Positions 1 through 9,441 are shown, counted from the stretch's first letter. The stretch: 64,000 nt of DNA from Enterobacter dykesii (GCF_008364625.2 NZ_CP126604.1:1550001-1614000), one strand, 5' to 3'. Notes: a model not told the origin generated them from the letters alone. A program made the numbers and translations.

Positions 1-1
1 G

Positions 2-664
2 GTGATTGTTCAGGATGATAACCGCCTGGAGGCGACACGGGATGAGCTCATCATTATCCCGGCCAATACGACGATGGAGATTATCAATCAGCCTGTAAAC
101 GGTCTGTTTCACTCGGATTTGCTGATGTTATCCCCGGAAATTGTCGCCGAGTTTAAAGCGCATTACCTGAAATCCTGGCCGCGCACGACGCTGCATTCGC
201 TCTGCGCCCCGCTGAGCGAGGGGTTGGCGTTTATGTGGGACAATCTGCTGCACGCCGTGCGTCAGGATTTACCGGAGGCGCTACAAAAGCATCAGGCTTT
301 CGGCCTTTTGCTGGCCCTGCTGCATGATGGCGTGGCGGGTCCGCTGCTTGTTGAGCGAAACAGTAACCTGACCGAGCAGGTGCGGCAGTTCATTATGCTG
401 TCGCCCGCCAGAGCCTGGACCGCCCAGGACGTCGCCAGCCGCCTCGCATTAAGCGTACCGACGTTGCGCAGACGCTTACGTGAAGAGTCGCAGAGTTTTC
501 GCCAGATCGTGGAGGAGGTGAGGATGGCCGTTGCTTTGTCACAGCTACAGTCAACCCGATTACCAATTGGCGAAATCGCATTACAATGTGGGTATCTTTC
601 CAGCTCTCGTTTCACCGCCCGTTTTCGGCAGCACTATGGCTGTTTGCCGAAAACGCTACGTTAA
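2..664 (+). CDS. AraC-family transcriptional regulator, 5' end probably outside the window
   Basis: The C-terminal half is a typical AraC double helix-turn-helix: residues about 125-220 contain an RRRLREE-type recognition segment, then [25 protein letters not shown], the second HTH followed by the family signature (described in parts, F..A.FR..YG at the end). The N-terminal part resembles the end of a cupin-like sensing domain. AraC proteins of this type are usually 250-280 residues; here about 220 are visible and the first in-frame start is a GTG at base 2, so I infer that the true start lies upstream. It stops 11 bases before yccX. Inducer and target are unknown. Confidence 0.8.
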   Translation: MIVQDDNRLEATRDELIIIPANTTMEIINQPVNGLFHSDLLMLSPEIVAEFKAHYLKSWPRTTLHSLCAPLSEGLAFMWDNLLHAVRQDLPEALQKHQAFGLLLALLHDGVAGPLLVERNSNLTEQVRQFIMLSPARAWTAQDVASRLALSVPTLRRRLREESQSFRQIVEEVRMAVALSQLQSTRLPIGEIALQCGYLSSSRFTARFRQHYGCLPKTLR

Positions 665-675
665 GGAGAAGAAAA

Positions 676-957
676 ATGTCAAAAGTCTGCACCATTGCCT
701 GGGTTCACGGCGTTGTTCAGGGCGTCGGGTTCCGCTACAGCACCCAGCGCGAAGCGGTTGAGCTTGGGCTAACGGGATACGCGCGAAATAGGGATGACGG
801 CAGCGTTGAGGTGGTCGCCTGCGGCGAAGCGGAGCAGGTCGACAAGCTGGTGGCGTGGCTGAAAGCGGGCGGGCCGCGCAGCGCGCGGGTTGATAAGGTC
901 TTAACGGAACCGCATCAACCCGGGCGAGAATACGTAAACTTCGGTATTCGCTATTAA
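676..957 (+). CDS. yccX: Acylphosphatase YccX
   Basis: A 93-residue acylphosphatase, which hydrolyses the carboxyl-phosphate bond of acyl phosphates in the cytoplasm. The signature is plain: [15 protein letters not shown] near the N-terminus holds the phosphate-binding loop and catalytic Arg, and [17 protein letters not shown] holds the conserved Asn. Length and sequence match E. coli YccX. The ATG at 676 follows an AAGGAGAA ribosome site; longer in-frame extensions run into the regulator upstream and are not needed. The stop codon overlaps that of the convergent tusE, as in the usual enterobacterial arrangement. Confidence 0.95.
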   Translation: MSKVCTIAWVHGVVQGVGFRYSTQREAVELGLTGYARNRDDGSVEVVACGEAEQVDKLVAWLKAGGPRSARVDKVLTEPHQPGREYVNFGIRY

Positions 958-1283
958 ATACACTTCACCGGCTTAGGCAGGCCGGCAATTTTGGTGGCCT
1001 GTTTTGCCGGGCCTTTCGGGAACAGACGATACAGATAGCGGCTGTTGCCTTTCTCTTCGCCGAACTTATTGGCCATGGCTTTAACCAGCATGCGGATCGC
1101 CGGAGAGGTGTTGAATTCAAGATAGAACTCGCGAACAAAACGCACCACTTCCCAGTGTTCGGGGGAGAGGGTAATCCCTTCGTTTTCCGCAATTTTCTCC
1201 GCCAGCGGCTCGCTCCATAGCGTCGTATCTTTCAGATAGCCTTCGCTATCGGTCTCAATTTCCTGGCCTGCAAAAATGAACAT
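954..1283 (-). CDS. tusE: Sulfur relay protein TusE
   Basis: DsrC/TusE family protein of 109 residues, the last sulfur carrier of the TusA-TusBCD-TusE relay that delivers persulfide sulfur to MnmA for 2-thiouridine formation at tRNA position 34. The start [15 protein letters not shown] aligns with the start of E. coli TusE, so I rejected an extension of 14 codons. The penultimate residue is the conserved Cys (…KPVKCI) that carries the persulfide. It ends convergently on yccX, sharing stop bases. Confidence 0.95.
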   Translation of the reverse strand: MFIFAGQEIETDSEGYLKDTTLWSEPLAEKIAENEGITLSPEHWEVVRFVREFYLEFNTSPAIRMLVKAMANKFGEEKGNSRYLYRLFPKGPAKQATKIAGLPKPVKCI

Positions 1284-1352
1284 AATCTTCTGTCGTCTGT
1301 GAAAAAAACGGCGACAGTGTAGCAAAAAAGCCGCCGCAGGATAAGCCGTGCC

Positions 1353-1904
1353 CTACAGGAGTAGCTGCAGCAGATTGTTGGCATTAAGCTTTTTCAGTGC
1401 GTTGCATTTATGGGTCGAAACCTGTTTCTCAGACATACGCGTCACGATGGCTATGTGGCGTACCGGCAACCCGGTAAGCATCAGATCGAGCACGTTGAAT
1501 TCAAGGCCGGTAAGACAGCAGTCAAGACTTCGGACGCGGCGAGGCTCTTTTGCCAGCAAATATGCCGCATCGGCAACGGCGATTCTGTCGTCGATAATAT
1601 AAAGGGTTAACGTACTGAAACGCTTGCGTAAGTGCGTCGCCAGCGCCCACCCCTTTTCATTGCAGACCAGATACAGGCTGCCTTGCCAGCGGGCGGCTTC
1701 CAGTCTGAGCAAAATGTTAATCAGTGCCTGATGCGTAGCGGCCACGGAAAAACGACAGCGTACGACAACCACACGGCGGGTAAGCAGCGCTGGCTGCCAT
1801 TGCACGGTGTCGCTTTGGACCTCTGGCTGAACGCCCCGACGCAGCAGCGCGTAGCGCAACCCTTCGGCGTAAAATCGATTATTGTCGAGAATAGCGTAAC
1901 TCAC
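1353..1904 (-). CDS. LuxR-type HTH regulator at the end of the fimbrial operon
   Basis: A 183-residue protein with a C-terminal LuxR/GerE helix-turn-helix (about residues 125-180; LTGLEFNVLDLMLTG, then MSEKQVSTHKCNALKKL). The N-terminal region resembles a degenerate response-regulator receiver beginning ILDNNRFYAEGLRYAL, where the usual acidic pair is Asp-Asn, so phosphorylation is doubtful. I chose the GTG at 1904 because it lies 10 bases after the adhesin stop with CGAGG before it; a longer reading frame would overlap the adhesin. Its position as last gene of the chaperone-usher operon suggests a fimbrial regulator, as with other LuxR-type fimbrial regulators, but the target is inferred. 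Confidence 0.7.
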   Translation of the reverse strand: MSYAILDNNRFYAEGLRYALLRRGVQPEVQSDTVQWQPALLTRRVVVVRCRFSVAATHQALINILLRLEAARWQGSLYLVCNEKGWALATHLRKRFSTLTLYIIDDRIAVADAAYLLAKEPRRVRSLDCCLTGLEFNVLDLMLTGLPVRHIAIVTRMSEKQVSTHKCNALKKLNANNLLQLLL

Positions 1905-1914
1905 GGTGACCTCG

Positions 1915-3072
1915 TTATAACGTGCTGGGCGTATAGATAACGCGCAGCGTGCCGGTATAGTCGCCCGCGTTTTTGCTGCTGGCGGCAAACGCGGGGGTTT
2001 TCAGGATAATAGGGGCAGGGATGCACAGTACGCTCTCGCGTCCGCCGGGCAGCACGACCTGACGCAGATACTGCGGATCGTTTGTGCCTTGCCAGACCAG
2101 GGTTTTACCGTTCGCGACGGCTTCGGTTGCGCCTGTTATTGGGTTGGTGACGGAGACCCGGTAATCGAGACGATCCCGCGCATCGGTCTGGCTACCGCCG
2201 CGTCGCCTGATAGAAAACGCGCCTTCGGCACGATCCGCTGAGGGGAGTCCGTCATCCTCAAAGCGAAGATAGGCGCGGGTGCTGGTGCTGTTTTTGCCGT
2301 CGTACAGGCACATATCCAGCGAGTTTTCACCCTGGATCTCACTACCTCCCGGCCGCCCCGGGAAGTTGGTCAGGTTGAGGTTAACGATGGGCGTCGAGTG
2401 CGGAAATGCCGGCAGATAAATCTGCTGATTACCCGGATCGACCACCTCAATGCGAATGTTTGCCTGCCACCTGGCGATGGTGAGGTAGCCAGGGCATCCG
2501 ACGTTTACGTCATTGAAGTTTCCGCCACAGTCGGCGCTCCCCCATTGACGCAGGTTCTGCTTCAGCGTTGCGGTCCAGATCCCCGGCAGGGCGAGCTTAT
2601 CCAGTTCGCTTTTCACAATATAGAAATCAAAATACGGCTCTCTGTTCCAGTCAGCGATTGTGGCCGTTCCCCCTGTCACAAAGCTGGCAAAGGTAAACAC
2701 TTTATTGTTGATAAACATGTAGTGATCGCCATACACCTTGATATCCACCGTCTTGCTGGTGAGGGCATGCGTGAAACGTAAATTGATGGCATAGGGCGCG
2801 GCCGGGTTACCCGAGAACCAGACCGGAGAGTTCATGCAGGCCCCGTACGTGGCGTCAGTCCGGGACTGACAGGTCAGGGTATTACGTCCCCACTTTTGCG
2901 GGTCGGCGGCGTCAAAGCCGCCCGATTCATGAAACCAGATATCGAAACGCGCAGGCGGTGCCGTGCGATCGAAGCTGATCCCAACGCTGGTGTTTCGTCC
3001 CGCAGGGGCGCCCGCCAGCGTCTGGCCTGTCCACAGGCTTAAGAACAGTAAAATAAAGAAGCACTTAATCAC
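1915..3072 (-). CDS. CfaE/CblD-like fimbrial tip adhesin
   Basis: A 385-residue secreted protein with a signal peptide (about residues 1-20, MIKCFFILLFLSLWTGQTLA). It fits the minor tip subunit/adhesin of alpha (class 5, CS1/CFA/I-type) fimbriae in size, several Cys residues and position after the usher. Such proteins have an N-terminal receptor-binding domain and a C-terminal pilin domain that accepts the donor strand of the major subunit. The start is a GTG, one base after the usher stop, with AAGGGA as ribosome site within the usher end. The receptor cannot be read from the sequence. The assignment rests on family resemblance plus operon order (chaperone, pilin, usher, adhesin). Confidence 0.8.
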   Translation of the reverse strand: MIKCFFILLFLSLWTGQTLAGAPAGRNTSVGISFDRTAPPARFDIWFHESGGFDAADPQKWGRNTLTCQSRTDATYGACMNSPVWFSGNPAAPYAINLRFTHALTSKTVDIKVYGDHYMFINNKVFTFASFVTGGTATIADWNREPYFDFYIVKSELDKLALPGIWTATLKQNLRQWGSADCGGNFNDVNVGCPGYLTIARWQANIRIEVVDPGNQQIYLPAFPHSTPIVNLNLTNFPGRPGGSEIQGENSLDMCLYDGKNSTSTRAYLRFEDDGLPSADRAEGAFSIRRRGGSQTDARDRLDYRVSVTNPITGATEAVANGKTLVWQGTNDPQYLRQVVLPGGRESVLCIPAPIILKTPAFAASSKNAGDYTGTLRVIYTPSTL

Positions 3073-3073
3073 A

Positions 3074-5791
3074 TCATTTCCCTTTAGTGAGGTTGTCAGC
3101 GTTCATGGCAGTCGGACCGGTAGGTACCGATCGTCCGGCGAGCATCAGCTGCGCCTGCTGCTGGACGGCATCCGGCAGGGCGGAGAAGGTTAATTCCCGG
3201 CAAGGAATGGAACCGACATAGCGCACCACGTCGCGCATACTTTTCACGTTGAGTTCGCACTGATAGAACTGCTGCTGGCGCACCAGGTAGAGGTTATGCA
3301 GCAGGGCATCGCTCTGGGCGCTGAATCCGCCGTTGCCGAGATCGCTCCAGCCGTTAACGTTCAGCGGCACGCCGCCGATAAACGGCGAATGACGCTCGTC
3401 GGTTAACTGGCCGAGCCAGGTGTAGCTTGCGGTGGTTTGCACGTCCCGACGCAGCAGTTTGCCAGGCACCATAAACAGCGTTCTGCTGCCTGAACCTTGC
3501 GTGATCTCACTGCTGGCCCCCCGGGATACATCCAGCGATTCGTTAATCGTCAACGTTGTCTGCTGGTAGCCCGGCACTGCGAAGAGGGCGCGGCTATTGC
3601 CCGGAATGTCTGCGCTCCCGCTGTTATCCAGCGACACGGCAACGCTCGGAGCCTGGGTATCTTCCGGTGTGGCAACGTTAACCGCGACGGCGGAAGCAGG
3701 ACGACCGTCGCCCCAGCGGCCCAGCCACAGGCCAGAACGCGACAGCGCAAGGGTCGAGCCGTAGTTGCCGCTGCTGCTCAGCGTATGGCGCCTGTCCTGA
3801 CGATCCCAGGCGTCACTGACGGTCAGGCTGCCGTTGCCATAACGCCCGCCCTGTCGCGTATAGGCTGAAGTATTCAGCGAATCGCTGTTAATGCCCGACG
3901 CGCTCAGACCATACTCGTTTTCGCCGCGTGCATCGGCGTACCAGTTATGCGCCACGTTGTAGCTCAGCTGATTTTTTTCACGCTGCTGGTGCTGCCATGT
4001 CGCGCCCATAGAGGTATAGCTCGACGCATCACCCTGACGGCTATGCGCCATGGAAAGGCTCACGCTCAGGTAGCCGCCTTTGTCCCTGCCGTCGCGGGCG
4101 TCATCGTTACGCATGAACAGGTTAATGCTGCTGTTAATGTTCAGGCCTCGGGTGCTAAAGGCATTGCTCAGGCCTCCCTGCCATGCGCGCGAGCGCGAGC
4201 GGGTCATATAGACCGATTCCCACGGCAACCCCGCATCGTGGCGATCGTCACTGTCCGGCAGCTCCCGGCGTGAAACGTACCGTCCTTCGTTGCGGTTATC
4301 CGAATATCCGAGGCTCGCATACCAGGCACCGACCGGGACGGAAAACATCACCGAGAGGGTGCGATAACAGCCGTTCACGGCGTCAAACCCCGCGCTTCGG
4401 GTATTGCAGTTTTCCGCTGATAGCGCGTTGCGATAGAGGCTCAGTGAAAAACCGTCGTTGTAGCTGATTTGCTGAATATTGCCGCGCTGGCCTTCGCTGC
4501 CGTAAAGGTAGCTAAACCGGGTACTCAGCACGCCGTCGATCGGGCCCGCGTTGAAGCCCCGGCTCCAGTCGAGCGCATTTTCCAGGAAACGCTGGTTTTT
4601 CTTTATCGTTGCTCCGCTGGTCAGCGCCAGGGTCGGGGTGACGGGCAGGCGTACGCCCGCCTGCGCAACCGCGCGACGTTCTTCATTTTGATCGCTATTG
4701 TCGGTTTCACCCGCCTGCAGGAACCACTCGACGCGGTCAAATGGCGTAATGCCGGTTCGGGTAAACGGCACCTGCTCGGTACGCGTCAGCCGGTTATTTT
4801 CATAGACAGACAGCGTGACGGTGTAGCTCCCGTCCGGAAACGATCGCGTGTCGAGGGTTTGCGCCCCGGCATTCAGGTAAAAGCTGGCAAGCAGCTGATT
4901 GCCACGGCGGGCGTCGATACGCGCGTCATGGGAAAGCAGCACGGTGACAGGTGTTCCCTTTGTCTGCTGAACCGGGTTAATCCATGCCCGTGTTGAACCC
5001 GTGCGCAGACCACGAATTTTGCCCAGCGGCAGCTGGCTGAGGTTGATATTCCCGCCGGCATTACTGAACAGATCGCGGGTATCCATCTCGCCCAGCTGGA
5101 CATAGTACTGACGCAAGATATCCTGGCGGAACCAGGCGTTGTTGACGGTGATTTCCTGTTGCTGCTGGCGCCGTGAACGCTGTCCCAGCCAGGTCCAGTC
5201 GAGGTTAACATAGCCGTCCTGGGTAAGCGCCAGCGCGCCATTGCCCTGTACGGTGGCTGACTGATAGTCCCTGTCGGCAACGAAGTTAATATTCTGCTGA
5301 TGGATCAGCGCATTTTCGGTGTTCTGCGTGGGCTGATACCACTTATTTTCCGCGGTGGCTTTAGGCAGATATTTCTTGTCCAAAAACAGGCTAATACGGG
5401 CGTTATTCTCGTCATAGATAATGGCCGTGCGGTCGGTATCAATGTAATCGCAGCCCGCTGCGGAGCCGTTGCTGCTGCAGGCCAGGTTGCCGTTACGTTC
5501 AAGCGGAACGGCCAGCGCGGCAGACACGGTGCCAACGAGAGCAGGGTCGTCGTTAAACCGGCGTTTGATGGCCGCCACAACGGTTTCAGGTGCGACAAAA
5601 CTGACCGTTTCAAGCGTGATATCCGTTTCAAAAAGTCCAAGCGACTCGCCGTAGAGGTTGACCTCTGTCCACAGGCGCTGCGTTTTCGCCAGATCTTCAA
5701 AACCTGCCGGGACGGCCATCCCGGCGCAGGCGAGTTGGATGGATGCGGGTAACAAAGCAACAAAGAGGAGAGTATTTCTGTGAAACGCCAT
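3074..5791 (-). CDS. Outer-membrane usher, CfaC/CooC/TcfC type
   Basis: A 905-residue usher with a signal peptide ending at about residue 23 (LACA-G). It forms the outer-membrane pore and assembly platform that receives chaperone-pilin complexes and extrudes the fimbria. The sequence is that of the alpha-usher branch (TcfC N-terminal domain and CooC C-terminal domain) rather than the FimD/PapC branch; the long middle section is rich in alternating beta-barrel-like stretches such as GYVNLDWTWLGQRS. Length is as usual for the family, and I see no frameshift. It lies between the pilin gene (72 bases upstream) and the adhesin (1 base downstream), so the four genes should be co-transcribed. Confidence 0.88.
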   Translation of the reverse strand: MAFHRNTLLFVALLPASIQLACAGMAVPAGFEDLAKTQRLWTEVNLYGESLGLFETDITLETVSFVAPETVVAAIKRRFNDDPALVGTVSAALAVPLERNGNLACSSNGSAAGCDYIDTDRTAIIYDENNARISLFLDKKYLPKATAENKWYQPTQNTENALIHQQNINFVADRDYQSATVQGNGALALTQDGYVNLDWTWLGQRSRRQQQQEITVNNAWFRQDILRQYYVQLGEMDTRDLFSNAGGNINLSQLPLGKIRGLRTGSTRAWINPVQQTKGTPVTVLLSHDARIDARRGNQLLASFYLNAGAQTLDTRSFPDGSYTVTLSVYENNRLTRTEQVPFTRTGITPFDRVEWFLQAGETDNSDQNEERRAVAQAGVRLPVTPTLALTSGATIKKNQRFLENALDWSRGFNAGPIDGVLSTRFSYLYGSEGQRGNIQQISYNDGFSLSLYRNALSAENCNTRSAGFDAVNGCYRTLSVMFSVPVGAWYASLGYSDNRNEGRYVSRRELPDSDDRHDAGLPWESVYMTRSRSRAWQGGLSNAFSTRGLNINSSINLFMRNDDARDGRDKGGYLSVSLSMAHSRQGDASSYTSMGATWQHQQREKNQLSYNVAHNWYADARGENEYGLSASGINSDSLNTSAYTRQGGRYGNGSLTVSDAWDRQDRRHTLSSSGNYGSTLALSRSGLWLGRWGDGRPASAVAVNVATPEDTQAPSVAVSLDNSGSADIPGNSRALFAVPGYQQTTLTINESLDVSRGASSEITQGSGSRTLFMVPGKLLRRDVQTTASYTWLGQLTDERHSPFIGGVPLNVNGWSDLGNGGFSAQSDALLHNLYLVRQQQFYQCELNVKSMRDVVRYVGSIPCRELTFSALPDAVQQQAQLMLAGRSVPTGPTAMNADNLTKGK

Positions 5792-5863
5792 GAACGAGCC
5801 TCGACATCATCCTGACGTCAGAGGGTGGGCACCCTCTGACGTTATTCCTTAGGTGCTGTGGTG

Positions 5864-6370
5864 TTACGCACCGCCTTCCGTGGTCGTCGCCTGCGTCAGC
5901 ATTAGGCTGACAACGCCGCTGTACTGACCGGTTTTCAAAATGCCTTTGGTGGTCTGAGAAATGGTGAGCGGCAGTACCGCTGAACCGTTTTCGATGCTCC
6001 CCGGGAACAGTTCAGTACCGGTATATTCCACATCGGCGGTAGAGAGGGTTTTATCGCCCAGCTTCACCGTCATTGGGATGGTCTCAGCGCCGTCGGCATT
6101 TGCCAGCTTCGCGGCGCTCACCAGACGAACTTTCACATTGCTGGTGGCGGAGTTAGACCACACCTTGGTATTCAGGCGATAGCTTTCAAGACCGCGGCCA
6201 GGCAGGTACTGCATATCGATGCTTGCCGGCAGCGGCGTGTTATCGGCCTGGGTCATATCGAGCTGTGAATCAACGCTGGCGTTGACGGTAATATCTTTTT
6301 GGATCGCCAGCGCGCTAACGGACGTGGTCATCGCGGCAACAATCATCAGAGGTTTAAAGTACTTACGCAT
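5864..6370 (-). CDS. CS1-type major fimbrial subunit
   Basis: A 168-residue pilin precursor: signal peptide MRKYFKPLMIVAAMTTSVSALA, then mature protein starting near IQKDITVNASVDSQLDM. This N-terminal strand pattern (ITVNASVD…) is typical of the CFA/I-CS1-Tcf major subunit family, where it is the donor strand in fibre assembly. There are no Cys residues in the mature part, as usual for alpha pilins. The ATG at 6370 has GGAG in good position; a longer reading frame reaches 6415 but lacks a signal-peptide start. It lies between chaperone and usher genes. Confidence 0.88.
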   Translation of the reverse strand: MRKYFKPLMIVAAMTTSVSALAIQKDITVNASVDSQLDMTQADNTPLPASIDMQYLPGRGLESYRLNTKVWSNSATSNVKVRLVSAAKLANADGAETIPMTVKLGDKTLSTADVEYTGTELFPGSIENGSAVLPLTISQTTKGILKTGQYSGVVSLMLTQATTTEGGA

Positions 6371-6445
6371 TGATATCTCCATATTTACAAATGAGCACCC
6401 TGGCTCTTTAAACAAACCCTTTGGGGTCTTTACGGTAACGTCGTG

Positions 6446-7189
6446 TTATTGCACGACGGGTAAATCAGCTTCTTCAGCGGTTTTATTCACCCAGTTGAAG
6501 TAGCGGAATTTATATTTCTGGCCTTGTGTCTTTGTGAGCGTTTTTAATTTCCGTTCGGTGTCCGGATAAATCGTCGCGTCTTCTTTAATCCATTTACACG
6601 CCGAATCTGCGTCACAAATACCGATCTCTCTCAGCGGCACGCGCAGCGTACCGTTGTTTTTTAACGTGCCCCTGCGAGGGTCTATCGAGAGTGAAACCAC
6701 ACTTTTTTCCGGGGCGAGGTGGATCAGGGCGCCCCAGATCACATTGACGCCCAATGTCGCCGTCGCAGCCGGGCTTTCTGCCTTGCCCGGAATAATGCTG
6801 TCAGGCTGCTTTACTCCTTCAAAATAGACGCGCCAGGTGGTCTCTTTTTCCGGTGGCGTAAGCGATACCAGACGAACGACGCGCATTGCGCCTGCCGCGA
6901 GGGCAAATTTTTCGGGCGTGACAACAACGCCGCCTTCTTTCCACGAGGCCACATCAACCTCTTTTTCCTGGGCGGTGCCGGGATTAAGAATTTTCTTTTG
7001 CCTCACCCGAATGAACTGAATATCATCCGTTTTCGACGCTACCTTAATTTGCGCCGCACCGGACCTGTCCACATTCAGTTCCATCGGGTACACGCTCATA
7101 TTGGCCATTGCCATTTCTGAGAAAAATGGCAATGACAGCGCGGCGACATAAAAGGCGGTTGTCATGTTCACTCTATTTTTCTGTTTCAC
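6446..7189 (-). CDS. Periplasmic alpha-fimbrial chaperone (CfaA/CooB/CblB type)
   Basis: A 247-residue periplasmic chaperone, first gene of the fimbrial operon. It should cap pilin subunits by donor-strand complementation and carry them to the usher. After a signal peptide (about residues 1-29, ending …EMAMA) come two Ig-like domains; MSVYPMELNVD and the strand MRVVRLVSLTPP with its basic residues fit the subunit-binding chaperone family. The reading begins with GTG at 7189, which gives a signal peptide with a basic n-region (MKQKNRVN); an ATG eight codons later is the alternative. Confidence 0.85.
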   Translation of the reverse strand: MKQKNRVNMTTAFYVAALSLPFFSEMAMANMSVYPMELNVDRSGAAQIKVASKTDDIQFIRVRQKKILNPGTAQEKEVDVASWKEGGVVVTPEKFALAAGAMRVVRLVSLTPPEKETTWRVYFEGVKQPDSIIPGKAESPAATATLGVNVIWGALIHLAPEKSVVSLSIDPRRGTLKNNGTLRVPLREIGICDADSACKWIKEDATIYPDTERKLKTLTKTQGQKYKFRYFNWVNKTAEEADLPVVQ

Positions 7190-7498
7190 ATTCAGTCTGC
7201 CTGCTCTGAGTTCATCGGCGGCGCGTTAACACCAGGACACCGTCTGCTTTCGTATTGCTTCAGGGCAGGGAAACTTTAACCAGAACAGCGGTTTGTGAAA
7301 ATTTGTATTAATTAACTCGTTAAATACAGGTTTTTATCCTGCTTTTCTGGCTTTAAGGTTGTATAGTTAAGCGAAAATACCGCGACCAGGGATAGGAAGA
7401 AAATTCCTTCTGACGAAAAAATAAGCAGGTCAGGAGGCGGTTTTCATGTCGATGTACCAGGGATTAAAAAAGCATGCGGTAACAGCCGAGAATAAAAG
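7190..7498. promoter_or_regulatory. Divergent intergenic region between the fimbrial operon and the ToxR-like regulator
   Basis: About 309 bases without a gene. It must carry the promoters of the fimbrial operon (leftward) and of the winged-helix regulator gene (rightward). It is visibly AT-richer than the flanking genes (for example around 7300-7345), as often seen at H-NS-controlled fimbrial promoters. I could not fix -10/-35 boxes or operator repeats with confidence. Confidence 0.5.
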
Positions 7499-8254
7499 AT
7501 GTTTTTTATATGCAATAATTCGTTGTTATTCGATCCTGAAGCACATTCAATAAGTCTTGTTGGACAACCAGAATCTGTATTAACGCTTTCGGCCCCAGCC
7601 GTGCGGCTTTTGCAGGAATTTATAAAACACAAAGGATGCGACCTGAGTCGGGAGGAATTAATCACTCGCGTGTGGGAGGAATTTGGCTTTACGCCCTCAG
7701 GAAATAATCTCAATAAAGCGGTTAGCGAATTACGTAAAAGCTTCCAGTCTCTGGGAGAGGGGCACGAATTTATCGTGACCGTGCCCCGTTACGGATTTCG
7801 TTTTGATGCTGAGGTGATTTTTCAGCCCGGAGAGAAAACTCCATCCGTCGATCCGCAGCCTTCGTTCGCACCGCAAGAAGTAAAGCCTCAACGCGGCTCC
7901 ATGAAAAAATGGGCGATTGTGGCCGTATTGATCGTCGCTGCGCTGGGGACGAGTCTCTACTTTAGCCGACAGCAGGGGATTTTCATTCAGGCGAAACTCA
8001 AGCCGGTTAAGGAAAAAATCGCGCTTTGCAGCATCTGGATTGTCAACGATCACGGACGACCGCTGGTGCTATCGAAATTAGCGGAGCGGCTGGAGGCTAA
8101 TAATGTGGCGTGCGAACGTGAGGCGTACGACATTTATTATTTCAGCGCCCGTTTTACTATTTCCGCTGCAGATGAGGTGTTTATTGGTGCCTGTCCGGTC
8201 AGCCAAACCAGCCTGTGTAAAACCATACGTTATAAAAGCGGGGCACAAAAATGA
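7499..8254 (+). CDS. Membrane-anchored ToxR/CadC/MarT-like winged-helix regulator
   Basis: A 251-residue protein with an OmpR/ToxR-type winged-helix DNA-binding domain at residues about 1-105 (LSREELITRVWEEFG, then NNLNKAVSELRKSF and the wing TVPRYGFRF), a linker, one transmembrane helix at about 138-156 (KKWAIVAVLIVAALGTSLYF) and a short periplasmic domain with a few Cys residues. Such regulators bind promoters directly from the inner membrane. It is divergent from the fimbrial operon and overlaps the next gene by ATGA, which suggests a functional pair like MarT-FidL of Salmonella SPI-3. Control of the fimbriae is an inference from position. Confidence 0.8.
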   Translation: MFFICNNSLLFDPEAHSISLVGQPESVLTLSAPAVRLLQEFIKHKGCDLSREELITRVWEEFGFTPSGNNLNKAVSELRKSFQSLGEGHEFIVTVPRYGFRFDAEVIFQPGEKTPSVDPQPSFAPQEVKPQRGSMKKWAIVAVLIVAALGTSLYFSRQQGIFIQAKLKPVKEKIALCSIWIVNDHGRPLVLSKLAERLEANNVACEREAYDIYYFSARFTISAADEVFIGACPVSQTSLCKTIRYKSGAQK

Positions 8255-8727
8255 AAATAAAACTTCTTTTTGGCGTGGGCGGTGTCCTGGTTGGTTGTTC
8301 GCTGGCATTTTTTTACTTTTCCGGCAGCGTGGGTAAAAAGGATGTGCTGGCCTGCAGCACTGAATTTAATTTCACGCGCAATGAGGGAAAACCCAGTGAA
8401 GTAAAGGTCAATACCGTTGCCCAGTTCTTTTTCCATCGGGACGGGACCGGGTTGACCACCTATAAAGGGGCGGCAATAGCTGGCGGGCAATGTTTGATCG
8501 TTGACAGGGATGTGGACTTTACCTGGCAGCAGCGGGACGATGATAACGTGATTGTATTGAGCTACACCAAAACCTGGCGTCGGCACAATGACAATACGCC
8601 TGATGCTCAGTGGGGTAGCTTCGCCAATCCGACCGCACGGTACTATCTGACGATCTCTGAGCTCGCGCCTTCCGTGTGGCTGATTCAGGACCGGCGTTAT
8701 CCCACCTATATTTGCCGGGGTGAGTAG
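8251..8727 (+). CDS. FidL-like membrane protein
   Basis: A 158-residue protein with one N-terminal membrane helix (residues about 3-25, KLLFGVGGVLVGCSLAFFYF) and a periplasmic domain of about 130 residues with Cys at two or three positions. Size, topology and coupling to a ToxR-like regulator match FidL-like proteins that accompany MarT-type regulators; the molecular role of that family is not established. Its ATG overlaps the regulator stop (ATGA), so the two are probably translated together. By analogy with ToxS or other partners it could stabilise or sense for the regulator; this is inference. Confidence 0.65.
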   Translation: MKIKLLFGVGGVLVGCSLAFFYFSGSVGKKDVLACSTEFNFTRNEGKPSEVKVNTVAQFFFHRDGTGLTTYKGAAIAGGQCLIVDRDVDFTWQQRDDDNVIVLSYTKTWRRHNDNTPDAQWGSFANPTARYYLTISELAPSVWLIQDRRYPTYICRGE

Positions 8728-8732
8728 GGCAT

Positions 8733-8767
8733 AAAAAAAGGAGAATGCCAGAGGCATTCTCCTTTTT
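8733..8767. terminator. Bidirectional intrinsic terminator between fidL-like gene and yccA
   Basis: A perfect 10-base-pair stem, GGAGAATGCC (8740-8749) with GGCATTCTCC (8753-8762), three-base loop, an A-run on the left (8733-8739) and a T-run on the right (8763-8767). It can end transcription from both convergent genes. Confidence 0.9.
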
Positions 8768-8781
8768 CGTATCCGTTGTGC

Positions 8782-9441
8782 TTAATCGCGGCTGGCGAAG
8801 CCCAGGATGCTCAACAGGCTGACGAAGATGTTGTACAGCGACACGTACAGGCTCACGGTGGCGCGGATATAGTTCGTCTCACCGCCGCGAATGATGTTGC
8901 TGGTTTCAAACAGGATCGCGCCGGAAGAAATCAGAATAAACACGGCGCTGATTGCCAGATGCAGGGCAGGCAGCTGCAGGAAGATGTTTGCCACCATGCC
9001 CACCAGCACCACCACGACACCCGCCATCAGCATACCGCCGAGGAAGGACATGTCCTTACGCGTGGTCAGCACGTAGGCCGAGCAGCAGAAGAACACCAGC
9101 GCGGTACCGCCCAGCGCCAAGCCGATAAGGTCACCCATACCGGCAGACAGATACGCATTCAGCATCGGCCCCAGGATGTAGCCCAGGAAGCCGGTGAAGG
9201 CAAACGCGGACAGAATACCAACGGGCTTGTCAGCGGTTTTGTAGGTCAGGAACATCAGACCATACATACCCACCAGCGTCAGGATCAGCCCCGGAGACGG
9301 CAGCATCAGCACGGTGCTGGCGGTTGCGGTGATCGCTGAAAATGCCAGCGTCAGGCTGAGCATGAAATAGGTATTGCGCAGCACCTTGTGGGTGCTGAGT
9401 AGCGATGTGCGGTCGCGTGAAGAAGTAATTATACGATCCAT
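8782..9441 (-). CDS. yccA: YccA, inner-membrane modulator of FtsH
   Basis: A 219-residue Bax inhibitor-1 family protein with seven hydrophobic segments; it differs from E. coli YccA at only a few positions, including the start [20 protein letters not shown] and the end [11 protein letters not shown]. In E. coli YccA is a substrate and inhibitor of the FtsH protease and protects SecY when the translocon is jammed. It stands alone between a shared terminator and a 269-base upstream gap. Confidence 0.96.
   Translation of the reverse strand: MDRIITSSRDRTSLLSTHKVLRNTYFMLSLTLAFSAITATASTVLMLPSPGLILTLVGMYGLMFLTYKTADKPVGILSAFAFTGFLGYILGPMLNAYLSAGMGDLIGLALGGTALVFFCCSAYVLTTRKDMSFLGGMLMAGVVVVLVGMVANIFLQLPALHLAISAVFILISSGAILFETSNIIRGGETNYIRATVSLYVSLYNIFVSLLSILGFASRD

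Noticed and set aside
7446-7529. A short + frame starting MSMYQGLKKHAV just before the ToxR-like gene
   Set aside because: It is out of frame with the regulator and overlaps its start, with no conserved feature. The ATG at 7499 gives the expected N-terminus of the winged-helix domain.
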